From Neobacillus nitrireducens (lineage in GTDB: Bacteria > Bacillota > Bacilli > Bacillales > Cytobacillaceae): a stretch of DNA of 64,000 nucleotides. A program made the translations under genes and the position numbers. This document shows, piece after piece, positions 47,062-58,843 of the stretch; within the stretch, counting starts at the first letter, position 1; each line of letters opens with the position of its first letter. Below the pieces are notes generated by a model. That model was not told the DNA's origin. It worked only from the letters and a program-made list of their open reading frames with translations, and did no database searches. Location of the stretch: NCBI RefSeq assembly GCF_030915405.1, contig NZ_CP133262.1:1178001-1242000 (forward strand). Reading direction: 5' to 3'.

Positions 47062-48474
47062 GTGAAAAAAGTTAGGGTTAGTTTACGGCCAATGGTTAGT
47101 AACATTAATTTACCCACTGTTTTGAAAACAACAATCCTTCCGGGAGACTCAGTAGAAAGATTATTTATTGCTACCCAGGTAGGAGAGATCTTTTACATAG
47201 GAAATGATAGTTTACAGACTTTTTTAGATATTCGCCCACAAATTCTAAAATTAGGTGGTCCTAGTGGTGGTTATGATGAACGGGGATTGCTGGGGCTGGC
47301 GTTTCATCCCCAATTTTATTATAACGGGCTATTTTATCTTCATTACTCGGTAGCTGGAACACAAGGACCGGGTGCTCTTTCTGAATCCATTGAGCCTAAC
47401 CCGTGTGATCCCAGAACCTTAAACCAAAAATGGATAAATAGAGAAACTAAATATAATCATATTGATACAGTGGAAGAATGGATTTTACAATCAAATGGGC
47501 AGTCTCAAAAACGACGGACATTACTTAACTTGAGAAGACCATTTCTTAATCATAATGGTGTAAATAGCTTAAACTTTTCACCCGAAACAGGAAAACTTGT
47601 TTTAACAACTGGAGATGGCGGATCTGGCTATGATCCATTTAATTTAAGCCAGGATGATATGGAAATAGCCGGTAAAATTATTGAAATCGACGTAGTTAAG
47701 AATACATCTATCTCTAATCCGCCCGTTGTCACACGTTTTAATGAACTTCCCCTGCCTATTCAGGAGACGCTTACGGTTATGGCCAAAGGGGTACGTAATA
47801 TACCGGGCATTTCATTTCAAAGGTATTATAATCAGTACTTCAAACATGTTGGAAATGTCGGACAGGATCTGGTAGAGTCAATTTTTTCATTTCTTCATTA
47901 TAAACCAATACCAGTTCCTCAGCTTGTTCGGGCTTCCTTAATGGAACCTGAACCTGACCAAGCAGGCTTGATTAACTTTGGGTGGCGAGGGTGGGAAGGT
48001 GCTTTTCCTACTTCAATTAAAAGGGACTGCTCCGCAAATCCGACTTTGGATGAGAAAACAATTGCTTATTACGATGAAGCTATAAAAACTTCAGTGAGAC
48101 GTCTTCCGCCTTTAACTAGTTATTTTCATAAAGATTCCAGACCCGATAAGTTTGGAGGAACGGCACTTACAGGAGTTCAAGCCTATATGGGAAATGCAAT
48201 CCCCGATTTAACTGGAAGTGTCGTGTTTACCGACCTTGCGCGGAAAGAATCTCAAACTCAGGTTAAGGGAGTTTTAGCTTTTACCCCAGTAAGAACAGAT
48301 GGTAAACTAAATGATTTTAGTGTGATTGAAACCGATTATAATTTTGGGTCTCAAGCAGCTTATTATGTTAGTTTAGGAACGAATCTGGCTCAAACCAAAC
48401 TCTATTTAGGGGTTTATGGCTCGATGAAAGTGACGGATTTTAACCAAGGTACTGTTTTTGAAATCGGTCCGTGA
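47062..48474 (+). CDS. Soluble PQQ-dependent dehydrogenase-like beta-propeller protein
   Basis: 470 residues of the glucose/sorbosone dehydrogenase (GSDH) beta-propeller family. The fold signature is seen in ERLFIATQVGEIFYI, DERGLLGLAFHPQFYYNGLFYLHYSV (the G-L-L-G-x-A-F-H-P signature), HNGVNSLNFSPETGKLVLTTGDGG and INFGWRGWEGAFP. No signal peptide is visible, unlike periplasmic members. The start is GTG 47062 with AAGGAG 13 bases ahead. Whether it binds PQQ cannot be judged; a structural role in spores is an alternative. Confidence 0.75.
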   Translation: MKKVRVSLRPMVSNINLPTVLKTTILPGDSVERLFIATQVGEIFYIGNDSLQTFLDIRPQILKLGGPSGGYDERGLLGLAFHPQFYYNGLFYLHYSVAGTQGPGALSESIEPNPCDPRTLNQKWINRETKYNHIDTVEEWILQSNGQSQKRRTLLNLRRPFLNHNGVNSLNFSPETGKLVLTTGDGGSGYDPFNLSQDDMEIAGKIIEIDVVKNTSISNPPVVTRFNELPLPIQETLTVMAKGVRNIPGISFQRYYNQYFKHVGNVGQDLVESIFSFLHYKPIPVPQLVRASLMEPEPDQAGLINFGWRGWEGAFPTSIKRDCSANPTLDEKTIAYYDEAIKTSVRRLPPLTSYFHKDSRPDKFGGTALTGVQAYMGNAIPDLTGSVVFTDLARKESQTQVKGVLAFTPVRTDGKLNDFSVIETDYNFGSQAAYYVSLGTNLAQTKLYLGVYGSMKVTDFNQGTVFEIGP

Positions 48475-48506
48475 TTTAAAGTCATTACTGCAAAATGGAT
48501 GCAAAA

Positions 48507-48540
48507 AAAAGCTCTACTCCATAAAGGAATTAGAGCTTTT
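48507..48540. terminator. Bidirectional terminator
   Basis: AAAAGCTCTA / TAGAGCTTTT with a 14 nt loop and A/T tracts on both sides. It is shared by the PQQ-like gene and paiB. Confidence 0.8.
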
Positions 48541-48548
48541 GTTTATAT

Positions 48549-49160
48549 TTATTTACCTAGATTTTTCCTCATAAGAGATGCCACTTGTAGGTTATCCTGT
48601 TTAGAAGTGTTTTCTAGGTTCTTAATAATTAACTCTTGACGTTCCACAGGTTGATTTTGACTTAATTTTGCTTTTGCTTCAATCTTTGTGATTTTTATTC
48701 TAAACGGTACAATTCCTTTACTCATTCCTTCAATAAAACTCGGTTCTACAGCATCCAAATTATATAGACTATCTGGACTTTCATATTTATTTACTAAATC
48801 ATTTAAAGAATCGAGTATCACTTTTCCATCTTCGATAATCTCCATCTTCCCATATAAATGAATGGACACATAATTCCAAGTAGGCACAGCTTTCATTGTT
48901 TCGTACCAAGAAGGTGAAATATAACAGTGTGGACCTTGGAAAACTACAAGAACTTGCTGGTTTTCAGCGTCCTTCCATTGTTCATTTGGACGAGCAAAAT
49001 GACCATATAAAGCATTATCAGATTTATTTAAGATCAGTGGAAGATGTGTCGCATACGGTTCCCCATTATGCTGAGAAAATAAAGTTGCAAAGCCGTTCTC
49101 TTTGATAATATTATAAATAATATTTTCATCATCGATTTTAAACTGTTTAGGTATATACAT
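48549..49160 (-). CDS. paiB: PaiB-type FMN-binding regulator
   Basis: 203 residues of the PaiB family, split-barrel flavin-binding proteins that in B. subtilis reduce expression of protease and sporulation genes. Characteristic start [63 protein letters not shown], and near the end [30 protein letters not shown]. The gene follows paiA by 22 bases in a marR-paiA-paiB operon. B. subtilis PaiB was named a regulator, but DNA binding is not obvious from the sequence. Confidence 0.88.
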   Translation of the reverse strand: MYIPKQFKIDDENIIYNIIKENGFATLFSQHNGEPYATHLPLILNKSDNALYGHFARPNEQWKDAENQQVLVVFQGPHCYISPSWYETMKAVPTWNYVSIHLYGKMEIIEDGKVILDSLNDLVNKYESPDSLYNLDAVEPSFIEGMSKGIVPFRIKITKIEAKAKLSQNQPVERQELIIKNLENTSKQDNLQVASLMRKNLGK

Positions 49161-49182
49161 AATAATCCCCCTTTCAAAAAAT

Positions 49183-49725
<543 letters not shown>

Positions 49726-50178
49726 TCAATAATTTCTCCTATTTCCCTTTTTGACAAATTCCCAATCTATTTCTATATTTTTTCTAACTCGTTGAAGAAG
49801 ATTAAAAATGGTATCAACTTCTATTTCAGAAAATCCCTCTAATGCGACCATATTGGAATAATCGTTTTCACTTCTTATGAAAGGATACACATTTTTCCCT
49901 TTCTCTGTTGGAAAAAGTTTTTTAATTTTTTTGTTATGTTGATCTTCTTTCTTTTCAATAAAGCCATTCATTTCGAGTTTTTGTATAGCACGAGCTGCCG
50001 TTGTTCGATCTACTTTTATCATCTCAGCTAACTTTTCTTGAATGATTCCTGGGCTTTCACATATTCGCACAAGGTACAAATACTGCCCTTTTGTAAGGTC
50101 ATACTCTTTAAATTCTATATTACTTATCGAATCCAATGCCCTTGCTATCATTCCAATTTCACGAAGAATTTCTTTCAT
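49726..50178 (-). CDS. MarR family regulator
   Basis: 150 residues with the winged helix of MarR: GQYLYLVRICESPGIIQEKLAEMIKVDRTTAARAIQKLEMNGFIEKKED (about 32-81), where the wing has KKEDQHNKKIKKL. It is the first gene of the marR-paiA-paiB operon, divergent from a GNAT gene, with matching palindromes in the space between. It probably represses both directions. Confidence 0.9.
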   Translation of the reverse strand: MKEILREIGMIARALDSISNIEFKEYDLTKGQYLYLVRICESPGIIQEKLAEMIKVDRTTAARAIQKLEMNGFIEKKEDQHNKKIKKLFPTEKGKNVYPFIRSENDYSNMVALEGFSEIEVDTIFNLLQRVRKNIEIDWEFVKKGNRRNY

Positions 50179-50201
50179 GATTATCTCCTTAACTAACTTT
50201 A

Positions 50202-50263
50202 TTGTTGCATTTACTACAAAAGTGATATAAATTTAATTTAACCTAATTTTATTGCATTTGCAA
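50202..50263. promoter_or_regulatory. Paired MarR operator candidates
   Basis: TTGTTGCATTTACTACAA (50202-50219) and TTGCATTTGCAA (50252-50263, flanked by TTTTA and CAAAA) share the half-site TTGTTGCA in opposite orientation. They bracket the promoters of the MarR operon and the GNAT gene. Confidence 0.55.
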
Positions 50264-50305
50264 CAAAATTATCATGATCATATTAACCTAAAAGGACTGA
50301 AAGAA

Positions 50306-50749
50306 ATGTATACAAAAAGAATAACTATAGATAAAGAATTAAAGGTAGCTTTTGCGATAAGGAAAGAAATATTTGTGAAGGAACAAGGCGTACCACTAAA
50401 AGTTGAATTTGATCAATTTGATACACTGGATGGAATTTGCGAACATATCCTAGTCCATTATAATGAACAACCAGTCGGAACTGGTAGGATAAGGTTTATT
50501 AATGGAGTAGGCAAATTGGAACGAATCTGCATCCTCGAACCTTACCGTAAATTTGGTCTTGGAAAAATCATTATAAACGCGTTAGAAGAAATTGCGGAAG
50601 AACAGGGAGCCTCACACGTTAAATTACACGGACAAACACAGGCAGAAGGTTTTTATAAAAAACTAGGGTTTAGGACTTCATCCAATATCTTTATGGAAGA
50701 TGGTATCCCACATATTCTCATGCTCAAAGAATTATCTTCTAAAAAATGA
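50306..50749 (+). CDS. GNAT family acetyltransferase (YjcF/ElaA-like)
   Basis: About 147 residues: AFAIRKEIFVKEQGVPLKVEFDQFD, HYNEQPVGTGRIRFINGVGKLERICILEPYRKFGLGKIIINAL and QTQAEGFYKKLGFRTSS. The first part is the YjcF-type start; the acetyl-CoA loop is RKFGLG. The start at 50306 is chosen (AAAGGA 9 bases ahead) because the longer open frame would begin inside the palindrome at 50252. Substrate unknown; it shares control with the polyamine acetylation operon. Confidence 0.82.
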   Translation: MYTKRITIDKELKVAFAIRKEIFVKEQGVPLKVEFDQFDTLDGICEHILVHYNEQPVGTGRIRFINGVGKLERICILEPYRKFGLGKIIINALEEIAEEQGASHVKLHGQTQAEGFYKKLGFRTSSNIFMEDGIPHILMLKELSSKK

Positions 50750-50880
50750 ACATGCGGGAGAGTAGAGCCAAATATCTTGTTTATGTATTCGGAATTTTCA
50801 TTTATACCCTTGGTATTGCTTTCACTAATGGAGTCCATCACCTACTATTGATACTGATAAAAACCATTCCTTATAATTAG
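50746..50880 (+). pseudogene. Truncated membrane protein, N-terminal fragment
   Basis: A 44-codon frame that starts in an ATGA overlap with the GNAT stop. Its product has one hydrophobic helix (YLVYVFGIFIYTLGIAFT) like the first helix of YczE/YyaS-type membrane proteins, then diverges and stops inside a terminator. It is probably the left-over N-terminus of a gene lost by deletion; recognition is weak. Confidence 0.35.
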
Positions 50881-50890
50881 AATGGTTTTT
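50860..50890. terminator. Bidirectional terminator
   Basis: AAAACCATTC / GAATGGTTTT with a 10 nt loop and a T run on both strands. It lies between the GNAT region and the convergent VOC gene. Confidence 0.8.
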
Positions 50891-50981
50891 GCCTTTCTTA
50901 TTAACTCTGCAAGTGTTTCTGGTCCACGCGAGTTACGCATAACAACTTCAAGATTGACACGGACTGCAGGCTGTATTCTGA

Positions 50982-51896
50982 CTATCCCTTGTATGCTCTC
51001 TGTAATTCCAAAAGATCAAACTTCTTCATTTTTAGAAATGCTTTCGTTACGCGGGCTAGTTGCTCAGGTGTGCCCTTTCTCATCATCTCGTCCATCCCAC
51101 TTGGTGCAATCTGCCAAGACACACCAAACTGATCTTTTAGCCAGCCACATTGCTCTGCTTCAGGAACTGCAGAGAGTTCTTCCCAGTAATAATCAATCTC
51201 TGCTTGTGTGTCGCAGTACACCATAAATGAGATTGCCTCATTAAAACTGAATTTATGCTCATGTGCGCTATCCATTGCGGCAAACCACTGATTTTCAAGC
51301 ATGAAATCAGATGACATGATTGTTCCTTCTTTGTCAGGTTCCATGCCTTTAGGGTAACGGGCGATAAGTCCCTGCTTTGAATTCTTAAAAACTGATAAAT
51401 AAAAGCGAATCGCCTCTTCCGCTTTACCGCATTTATCTCCGACAAACAAGAGTGATGGCACTATTGCAGGTCGCTCTTCAGCTTCTGGATTGGTTAGGAT
51501 TAACTGCCAGGACAGACCATATTTGTCCTGAATCCAACCAAACCTCTCACTGAACGGATACTTATCAAGTGGCATTAACACTGTGCCAGCTTCTGTCAAT
51601 TTGTTCCATACTTCATTTAATTTCTCTCTCGCATCTTTTTCCCTCGATGGGTCGAAATTTACTATAAAAGATATCGACGGATTGATCTTGAAAAAAGGTC
51701 CTGCGCTGATTGCCATGAACTTCTGCCCCCATAGCTCAAAAGAGACGATATCAGAGTCTCCTGAGGGTGTATTGTGGATTGTAGTTACACCCGTGATTTT
51801 TGAGTCTGGAAATATGGAAGAATAAAACTCGGCTGCTTCTTTTGCCTCCTTGTCATACCATAAATGTGGGACAATTAATTGATTTGTTTTTGACAT
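50982..51896 (-). CDS. Two-domain VOC (PhnB-like) protein
   Basis: 304 residues made of two glyoxalase-fold (VOC) domains. The first (about 5-135) has [25 protein letters not shown], the second (about 145-285) has [23 protein letters not shown]. Each ends in the D-x-F/Y-G-x-S-W-Q pattern ([22 protein letters not shown]). These PhnB-like proteins are annotated as 3-demethylubiquinone methyltransferase-like, but that activity is unlikely here. Function unknown. Confidence 0.82.
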   Translation of the reverse strand: MSKTNQLIVPHLWYDKEAKEAAEFYSSIFPDSKITGVTTIHNTPSGDSDIVSFELWGQKFMAISAGPFFKINPSISFIVNFDPSREKDAREKLNEVWNKLTEAGTVLMPLDKYPFSERFGWIQDKYGLSWQLILTNPEAEERPAIVPSLLFVGDKCGKAEEAIRFYLSVFKNSKQGLIARYPKGMEPDKEGTIMSSDFMLENQWFAAMDSAHEHKFSFNEAISFMVYCDTQAEIDYYWEELSAVPEAEQCGWLKDQFGVSWQIAPSGMDEMMRKGTPEQLARVTKAFLKMKKFDLLELQRAYKG

Positions 51897-51923
51897 AGTT
51901 ATACCTCCTAGGTTTCTGATTTT

Positions 51924-52160
51924 TTTCCTTTTTAAATACGATGTCTTGTTATTAATCGATTAACAGCAAAAGTAAAATAAGCGAAGATTTTCCGGTTATA
52001 TGAAGATTGGAGCTCGTTTCGGGGTATATAAGCGGAGGTTATCCGGTTATGCAAAGCAAAATCTCCCATTTTTGAATTTTTTGAGTCAATAGGCGGAATC
52101 TCTCCGTCTATATTAGCTTTTTTTAATAATAATTACTAGTTAAGCGGAGTTTTTCCGTCT
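51924..52160. repeat. Dispersed ~237 bp repeat, copy 2
   Basis: Second copy of the family at 44604-44840, in the same orientation and of the same length. The rest of the 498-base gap 51897-52394 holds only the katG terminator. Confidence 0.8.
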
Positions 52161-52260
52161 ATTTATCAGCTCGGGCGCTTTACCTGCTCCCCCACCGATG
52201 AATCCATTATTCGAAAGTAGTTCTTCGTGATTTCCACATTCAATAATGTCTCCGTCCTTC

Positions 52261-52305
52261 AAAAAAACAGGCCCCTCCCTTTGTCTTAAAAGGATTGAGC
52301 CTGTT
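52261..52305 (-). terminator. Terminator of katG
   Basis: AACAGGC / GCCTGTT with a 26 nt loop, followed on the minus strand by TTTTTTT. It lies about 90 bases beyond the katG stop. Confidence 0.7.
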
Positions 52306-52394
52306 ACTATTTTACTCTAATTTGATTTTTTTATATCTTCCATTTCTTTATTTACCTTTCCTTCTGCTATCTTTAAGTGAAGTCCCGGGCTTTG

Positions 52395-54659
<2,265 letters not shown>

Positions 54660-54688
54660 CTAGTGGTAAGAAACTTATAAACTGGTTG

Positions 54689-54703
54689 TATTAATTATTA
54701 TGT
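54689..54703. promoter_or_regulatory. Possible PerR/Fur-type box before katG
   Basis: TATTAATTATTATGT matches 10 of 14 positions of the PerR box TTATAAT-N-ATTATAA, with a perfect TAAT-T-ATTA core. In this 505-base gap (54609-55113) the other structures are a hairpin AGGTGTTTG / CAAACATCT near 54921-54953 and a TATAAT at 54991-54996 before the next gene. Confidence 0.4.
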
Positions 54704-55113
54704 TTTAATTCTACTAGACTATTACTTAAAATTAAAAAAATAACCTACGTTATCACATATTTGTAATATTTAGGAGACGTTTCCTTAAATCTTCATTGAA
54801 ACAAAAGCTTTAGGTGACAGTGCCACTGGTCCTACCTGAAAAATCTTGTGTTCAACTATTATTTGGTATGGTTCAATTGCTGAAATGAAGGGTTTGGTAT
54901 AATTACGCCGAATATTAAACAGGTGTTTGTTAAGACTAGCCTTCGCAAACATCTTTTAACAATCAAAATTTTCTCTTGAATCATTTTTGATATAATATAG
55001 AGTAGATAGGCGATTAATTTGAAGGTTGTCTATATGCATGGTTCTATAATTGACTAAAATTTGTATTCCCAAAAGAAACAACTTGAAATTTAAGAGAGAA
55101 AAGGGAGATGTAA

Positions 55114-55581
55114 ATGTCTTATATCGTTGATTTTAAAAATGTGTCTACCGTTGGATTAGAATCTTCACCTGTAGTAGAAGCGCTTGCTGGTTTACGTGCT
55201 AATGAAGCCCGATACTTTATGAACAAATACAAACATGAATTTACGGTTGTACCTGCCAGTGAAAGCCAGGAGACCCTTGATTATGTGAACCGAATTTTGA
55301 AAGAAGAACGTGACATAGAGTTTGCAGCCAAACCTTTAGAAACGTCGCGTTTTCAAGTGGAAAATATCAAAATGGCCTACGTCTTTTATGAAGACGGCCT
55401 TTCGATCAACGTCATGTATACGGTTGATGACCCCAAGCCAAAGCGGGCCGTTGGTTTTAAGCTTTCTGAGGGGATGGACATACCAAAGGAGTTAGAAGGG
55501 AAGTTTAAGTTTGCCAGGCAGAAGTCTAAACTAGCTGGAACCATTCGGGGCTCGTATTTTGTGATTAAAGGAGAATATTAA
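55114..55581 (+). CDS. Conserved Bacillaceae protein of unknown function
   Basis: 155 residues, no signal peptide or membrane segment. Distinctive stretches are VVEALAGLRANEARYFMNKYKHEF, VNRILKEERDIEFAAKPLETSRF and a C-terminal KFKFARQKSKLAGTIRGSYFVIKGEY. I recall very similar hypothetical proteins in other Bacillus but cannot name a role. It is monocistronic with a strong terminator. Confidence 0.7.
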   Translation: MSYIVDFKNVSTVGLESSPVVEALAGLRANEARYFMNKYKHEFTVVPASESQETLDYVNRILKEERDIEFAAKPLETSRFQVENIKMAYVFYEDGLSINVMYTVDDPKPKRAVGFKLSEGMDIPKELEGKFKFARQKSKLAGTIRGSYFVIKGEY

Positions 55582-55589
55582 AGTAAGAA

Positions 55590-55625
55590 AAAGCGCAAGT
55601 GGAGGAATTCAGCCACTTGCGCTTT
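55590..55625. terminator. Terminator of the gene at 55114
   Basis: A 13 bp stem AAAGCGCAAGTGG / CCACTTGCGCTTT with a 10 nt loop. It also faces the convergent fbpA-like gene. Confidence 0.85.
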
Positions 55626-55654
55626 GAGTCATCTACGCTGGAATCATGCCTATT

Positions 55655-55837
55655 TTATACCCACTGAATAGACCCAAACTCACCATGCGGATGGTTTTGT
55701 AATTTAAATCTTCTATACTCATATTCTAATTTCGTTAGTGGCAACTCATAAAGCTTATGATCTTCTTTGTTATATACGTTTAAAAAAATTAATTTATTGA
55801 TAAGTTTTTGTCTCTTTTTTTCATCATTATTTCTCAT
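55655..55837 (-). CDS. FbpA-like Fur-regulated basic protein
   Basis: About 60 residues: MRNNDEKKRQKLINKLIFLN, then VYNKEDHKLYELPLTKLEYEYRRFK. The pattern K-L-x-x-x-x-V-x-x-x-x-D-x-x-L-Y-E-L-x-L-x-x-L-E-x-E-Y matches the FbpA family, small basic proteins that act with the iron-sparing RNA FsrA in B. subtilis. AAAGGAG lies 8 bases before ATG 55837. A clear Fur box was not found upstream. Confidence 0.65.
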   Translation of the reverse strand: MRNNDEKKRQKLINKLIFLNVYNKEDHKLYELPLTKLEYEYRRFKLQNHPHGEFGSIQWV

Positions 55838-55962
55838 CAGAAACACTCCTTTTGTTTTACAAAAACTTTCTCTTGAATACAACCACTTTTAAATTCGTTT
55901 ATTTGATTAACTTCATTATAAACCTATAATTCCTATCCGTAAAGTTGGAATTAGAATTAAAT

Positions 55963-56008
55963 AAAAAAGAAGCATGTGTCATGTAGGGTGACTTATGCTT
56001 CTTTTTTT
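55963..56008. terminator. Orphan bidirectional terminator
   Basis: AAAAAAGAAGCAT / ATGCTTCTTTTTTT with a 19 nt loop. It probably ends a minus-strand transcript coming from the tRNA-Sec region or the gene at 56553. Confidence 0.75.
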
Positions 56009-56134
56009 GTTGCCCCTGCCAAGGAATATAATTATACCATATTTAAAGTTGCTCATTATTTATTGGACCAAACTATTGGAAACACAAAAACCGTATAGTA
56101 AATATTTCCGGTACAGTTAAATTAATATATGTCT

Positions 56135-56205
56135 GGCGTGACTGCGTGGGAATCGAACCCACCAGACCTGGCACGCAGGTCTGAAGCAGTTTTGAAGTTT
56201 GCTTG
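56135..56205 (-). tRNA. 3' part of a selenocysteine-type tRNA (damaged)
   Basis: On the minus strand the 3' end shows a T arm GTGGG-TTCGATT-CCCAC, an 8-base acceptor strand GCAGTCAC, discriminator G and encoded CCA (56135-56137). Before it stands a long variable arm with an 8 bp stem (CAGACCTG / CAGGTCTG). An anticodon loop CTTCAAA (anticodon TCA at 56194-56196) follows, with 3' stem ACTGC. The 5' anticodon-stem strand (GCAAA) mispairs at two positions. No D arm or 5' acceptor strand (GTGACTGC) is found upstream. The long variable arm, 8+5 stem and TCA anticodon are typical of tRNA-Sec. The gene is incomplete, so likely inactive. Nothing else was recognised in the gap 56009-56552. Confidence 0.5.
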
Positions 56206-56552
56206 CACCTGTTTTCCTAGTAGCTTGATGTACCCTCTAGTACTGATAAATCAGGCTTTCTTGCTTCCTAGTGTTTTCTTGTGATTTATAATTTTAAAAT
56301 TTGGGCACCAAGCATGGCACCAATGATCACTTTTAAGAAACGGCATAAGCATCCCACTTATATGATTTCATTCATATATTAGCTTTGCGTTCGTTACCAT
56401 GAGTTGTTAATATCTAATTAAACGTCGTTTTTTTTATGTAATAACTAAAAAAACTATCTTATAGTTCCAAAGGATTACTACGGGATAGCCTCACATTATT
56501 GTTTAAAATTATTTATCTTATAAGCTCTGATTCGGTTTCGAAAAAGAGTTAC

Positions 56553-57014
56553 CTAAAAATTGCTGAAAAGTTTTCGAGCTTGCATTAGCAAATCTGATGA
56601 TAAAAAGGCACCAACCGGAGGAAGACTGCCTGTGTATTTCGGTGGTCCAGTAAGTTCTCTATTAGTAGTTGCAATCCAAGTTCCATACTGACCTGCCTGG
56701 AAAGAAGGTGTCTTCATGACCAACTGTCTACTTAACATGAAATGACGAACTCTGATGGTTGCATCATCAAATATTTGTAATTGACCAGAAAACGATGCAA
56801 ACGGTGAATCAAACCTTAGTTGTTTGGTATTTTCATCCCAATATCCATTGATAACAATCGGACTGCCTCGAAAATTGGCTGTACCCCTTACTGTGTTGCC
56901 AGAGACTAAATCAATGGTAAGTACCCCCCTTACCAGCGGTCTTCCTGCTATATCGGTACTAATCCTCAACTGTGTTGGAAAATGGGAACCTTAGCATATT
57001 ATTTTGAACTGCAT
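56553..57014 (-). pseudogene. Unknown beta-rich protein gene with an early in-frame stop
   Basis: From ATG 57014, which has a perfect GAGGAGAGG binding site, the frame runs 7 codons to TAA (56991-56993) and then stays open in the same frame for 146 codons. The long part reads FPTQLRISTDIAGRPLVRGV, NTVRGTANFRGSPIVINGYW and QIFDDATIRVRHFMLSRQ, ending in a predicted helix. It is mostly beta strand, perhaps a small barrel. I recall uncharacterised relatives in other Bacillus. Either this is a nonsense mutation, or translation begins at TTG 56969, which has no binding site. Confidence 0.55.
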
Positions 57015-57178
57015 ACAAAATGACCTCTCCTCATTCCTTTACTTTTTAATGCTCACCACATCATATTCGCTAGACTATTGCCTAACAACTTGTACTTTCA
57101 AAAATGTGTGTTAACCAAAAAACTATTTTTTCTTAGTATTTACCTTAACCTTAATAAAGTACAATAAGTTTATTTAAT

Positions 57179-57929
<751 letters not shown>

Positions 57930-58018
57930 TTTAGATTCTGTAATTTTACTATCAATGGTCACAGTTTAAAGACACTTCCTTCTAATCTATAATTCAGTAA
58001 TCATTTATTTTTGTATTT

Positions 58019-58219
58019 TTAACCTGATTTTTGCGAGGAAGTTTTTGACAAAGAATATATGGATTGTCTTAAAAAATGGTAAGTTTGGTAATTATAATAA
58101 ATTTTTGCAATCGCAAAATTTTCACAAAGGGAACACTTAATTTGATACGATGCTTTGCTAGCATGCGGAGCATCTAACAATGGCAGTGCTTCTTTCATGT
58201 GTGTTTTACATACCCACAT
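58019..58219 (-). CDS. Small CxxH/CxxC protein
   Basis: 66 residues with C-x2-H near the start (MWVCKTHMKEALPLL) and C-x2-C in the middle (IKCSLCENFAIAKIYY), a pattern like the CxxH/CxxC family of Bacillus (YyzF-type), probably a small zinc site. The C-terminal third is not like the family. AGAGGTG lies before the ATG. Function unknown. Confidence 0.55.
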   Translation of the reverse strand: MWVCKTHMKEALPLLDAPHASKASYQIKCSLCENFAIAKIYYNYQTYHFLRQSIYSLSKTSSQKSG

Positions 58220-58251
58220 AATTTCACCTCTCTTACTACTTTTTTATTCAT

Positions 58252-58818
58252 TTATTCGTTTGAGAGCACCATATATTTATTTAAGGGAAAGAATACATTC
58301 TTAAATGGATTTGTTAAGAAGTTACGGAATGTTCTCTGATTTTTTTGGATAATAGAAAATGTTTCTTTTATATTTTTCACATACAAATTTCGATAATTTC
58401 GTCTTTGTTCAATATATTTATCTAGTTTGTTTATAATTGTATCGGAATAATCACCTTTTAATAGATTATTTAAAGGACTTGTAAGAAGCTCTGATGATAA
58501 ATTTTTAATATGATCCACTTGATTATTAATTTCCTCAAATGAATTTAAAAGGAATAAATTGTGCAAGCCTGTAGTTGATGTCAAAAGTTGTTCTCGAGAC
58601 ATTTCTTCCCATTCAAAGAGTTCTTTTGTAATTTGATTTATGAGTTCGTTTACATTTTTTTGATTTTGTTTCACACTTTCAGCCAATTGTATTGAAGATT
58701 GCAAAAGAACTTCCTCTCGAAAATACTCTCCTTCGTCCCAATCATCTATCATTTGAATCGATTGATTCCATAATTGGTCTATAAATAAACCATTTTTTTT
58801 GATATTAACTAAAGTCAT
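58252..58818 (-). CDS. Phasin-like coiled-coil protein
   Basis: About 188 residues, wholly helical, beginning MTLVNIKKNGLFIDQLWNQS. The FID-x-LW-x-Q start is shared with the phasin-like protein at 17739, after which long amphipathic helices follow (QLAESVKQNQKNVNELINQI, IEQRRNYRNLYVKNIKETFS). There is no membrane segment. The AGGAGG site favours ATG 58818. It is downstream of the sensor kinase and near phaC, which supports a role at PHA granules, but no experiment is known to me. Confidence 0.5.
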   Translation of the reverse strand: MTLVNIKKNGLFIDQLWNQSIQMIDDWDEGEYFREEVLLQSSIQLAESVKQNQKNVNELINQITKELFEWEEMSREQLLTSTTGLHNLFLLNSFEEINNQVDHIKNLSSELLTSPLNNLLKGDYSDTIINKLDKYIEQRRNYRNLYVKNIKETFSIIQKNQRTFRNFLTNPFKNVFFPLNKYMVLSNE

Positions 58819-58843
58819 TTCAATTCCTCCTATAAGGACATAT

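Noticed and set aside
56135..56300. A complete functional tRNA-Sec
   Set aside because: No sequence upstream on the minus strand can pair with the 3' acceptor strand GCAGTCAC, and the anticodon stem has two mismatches.
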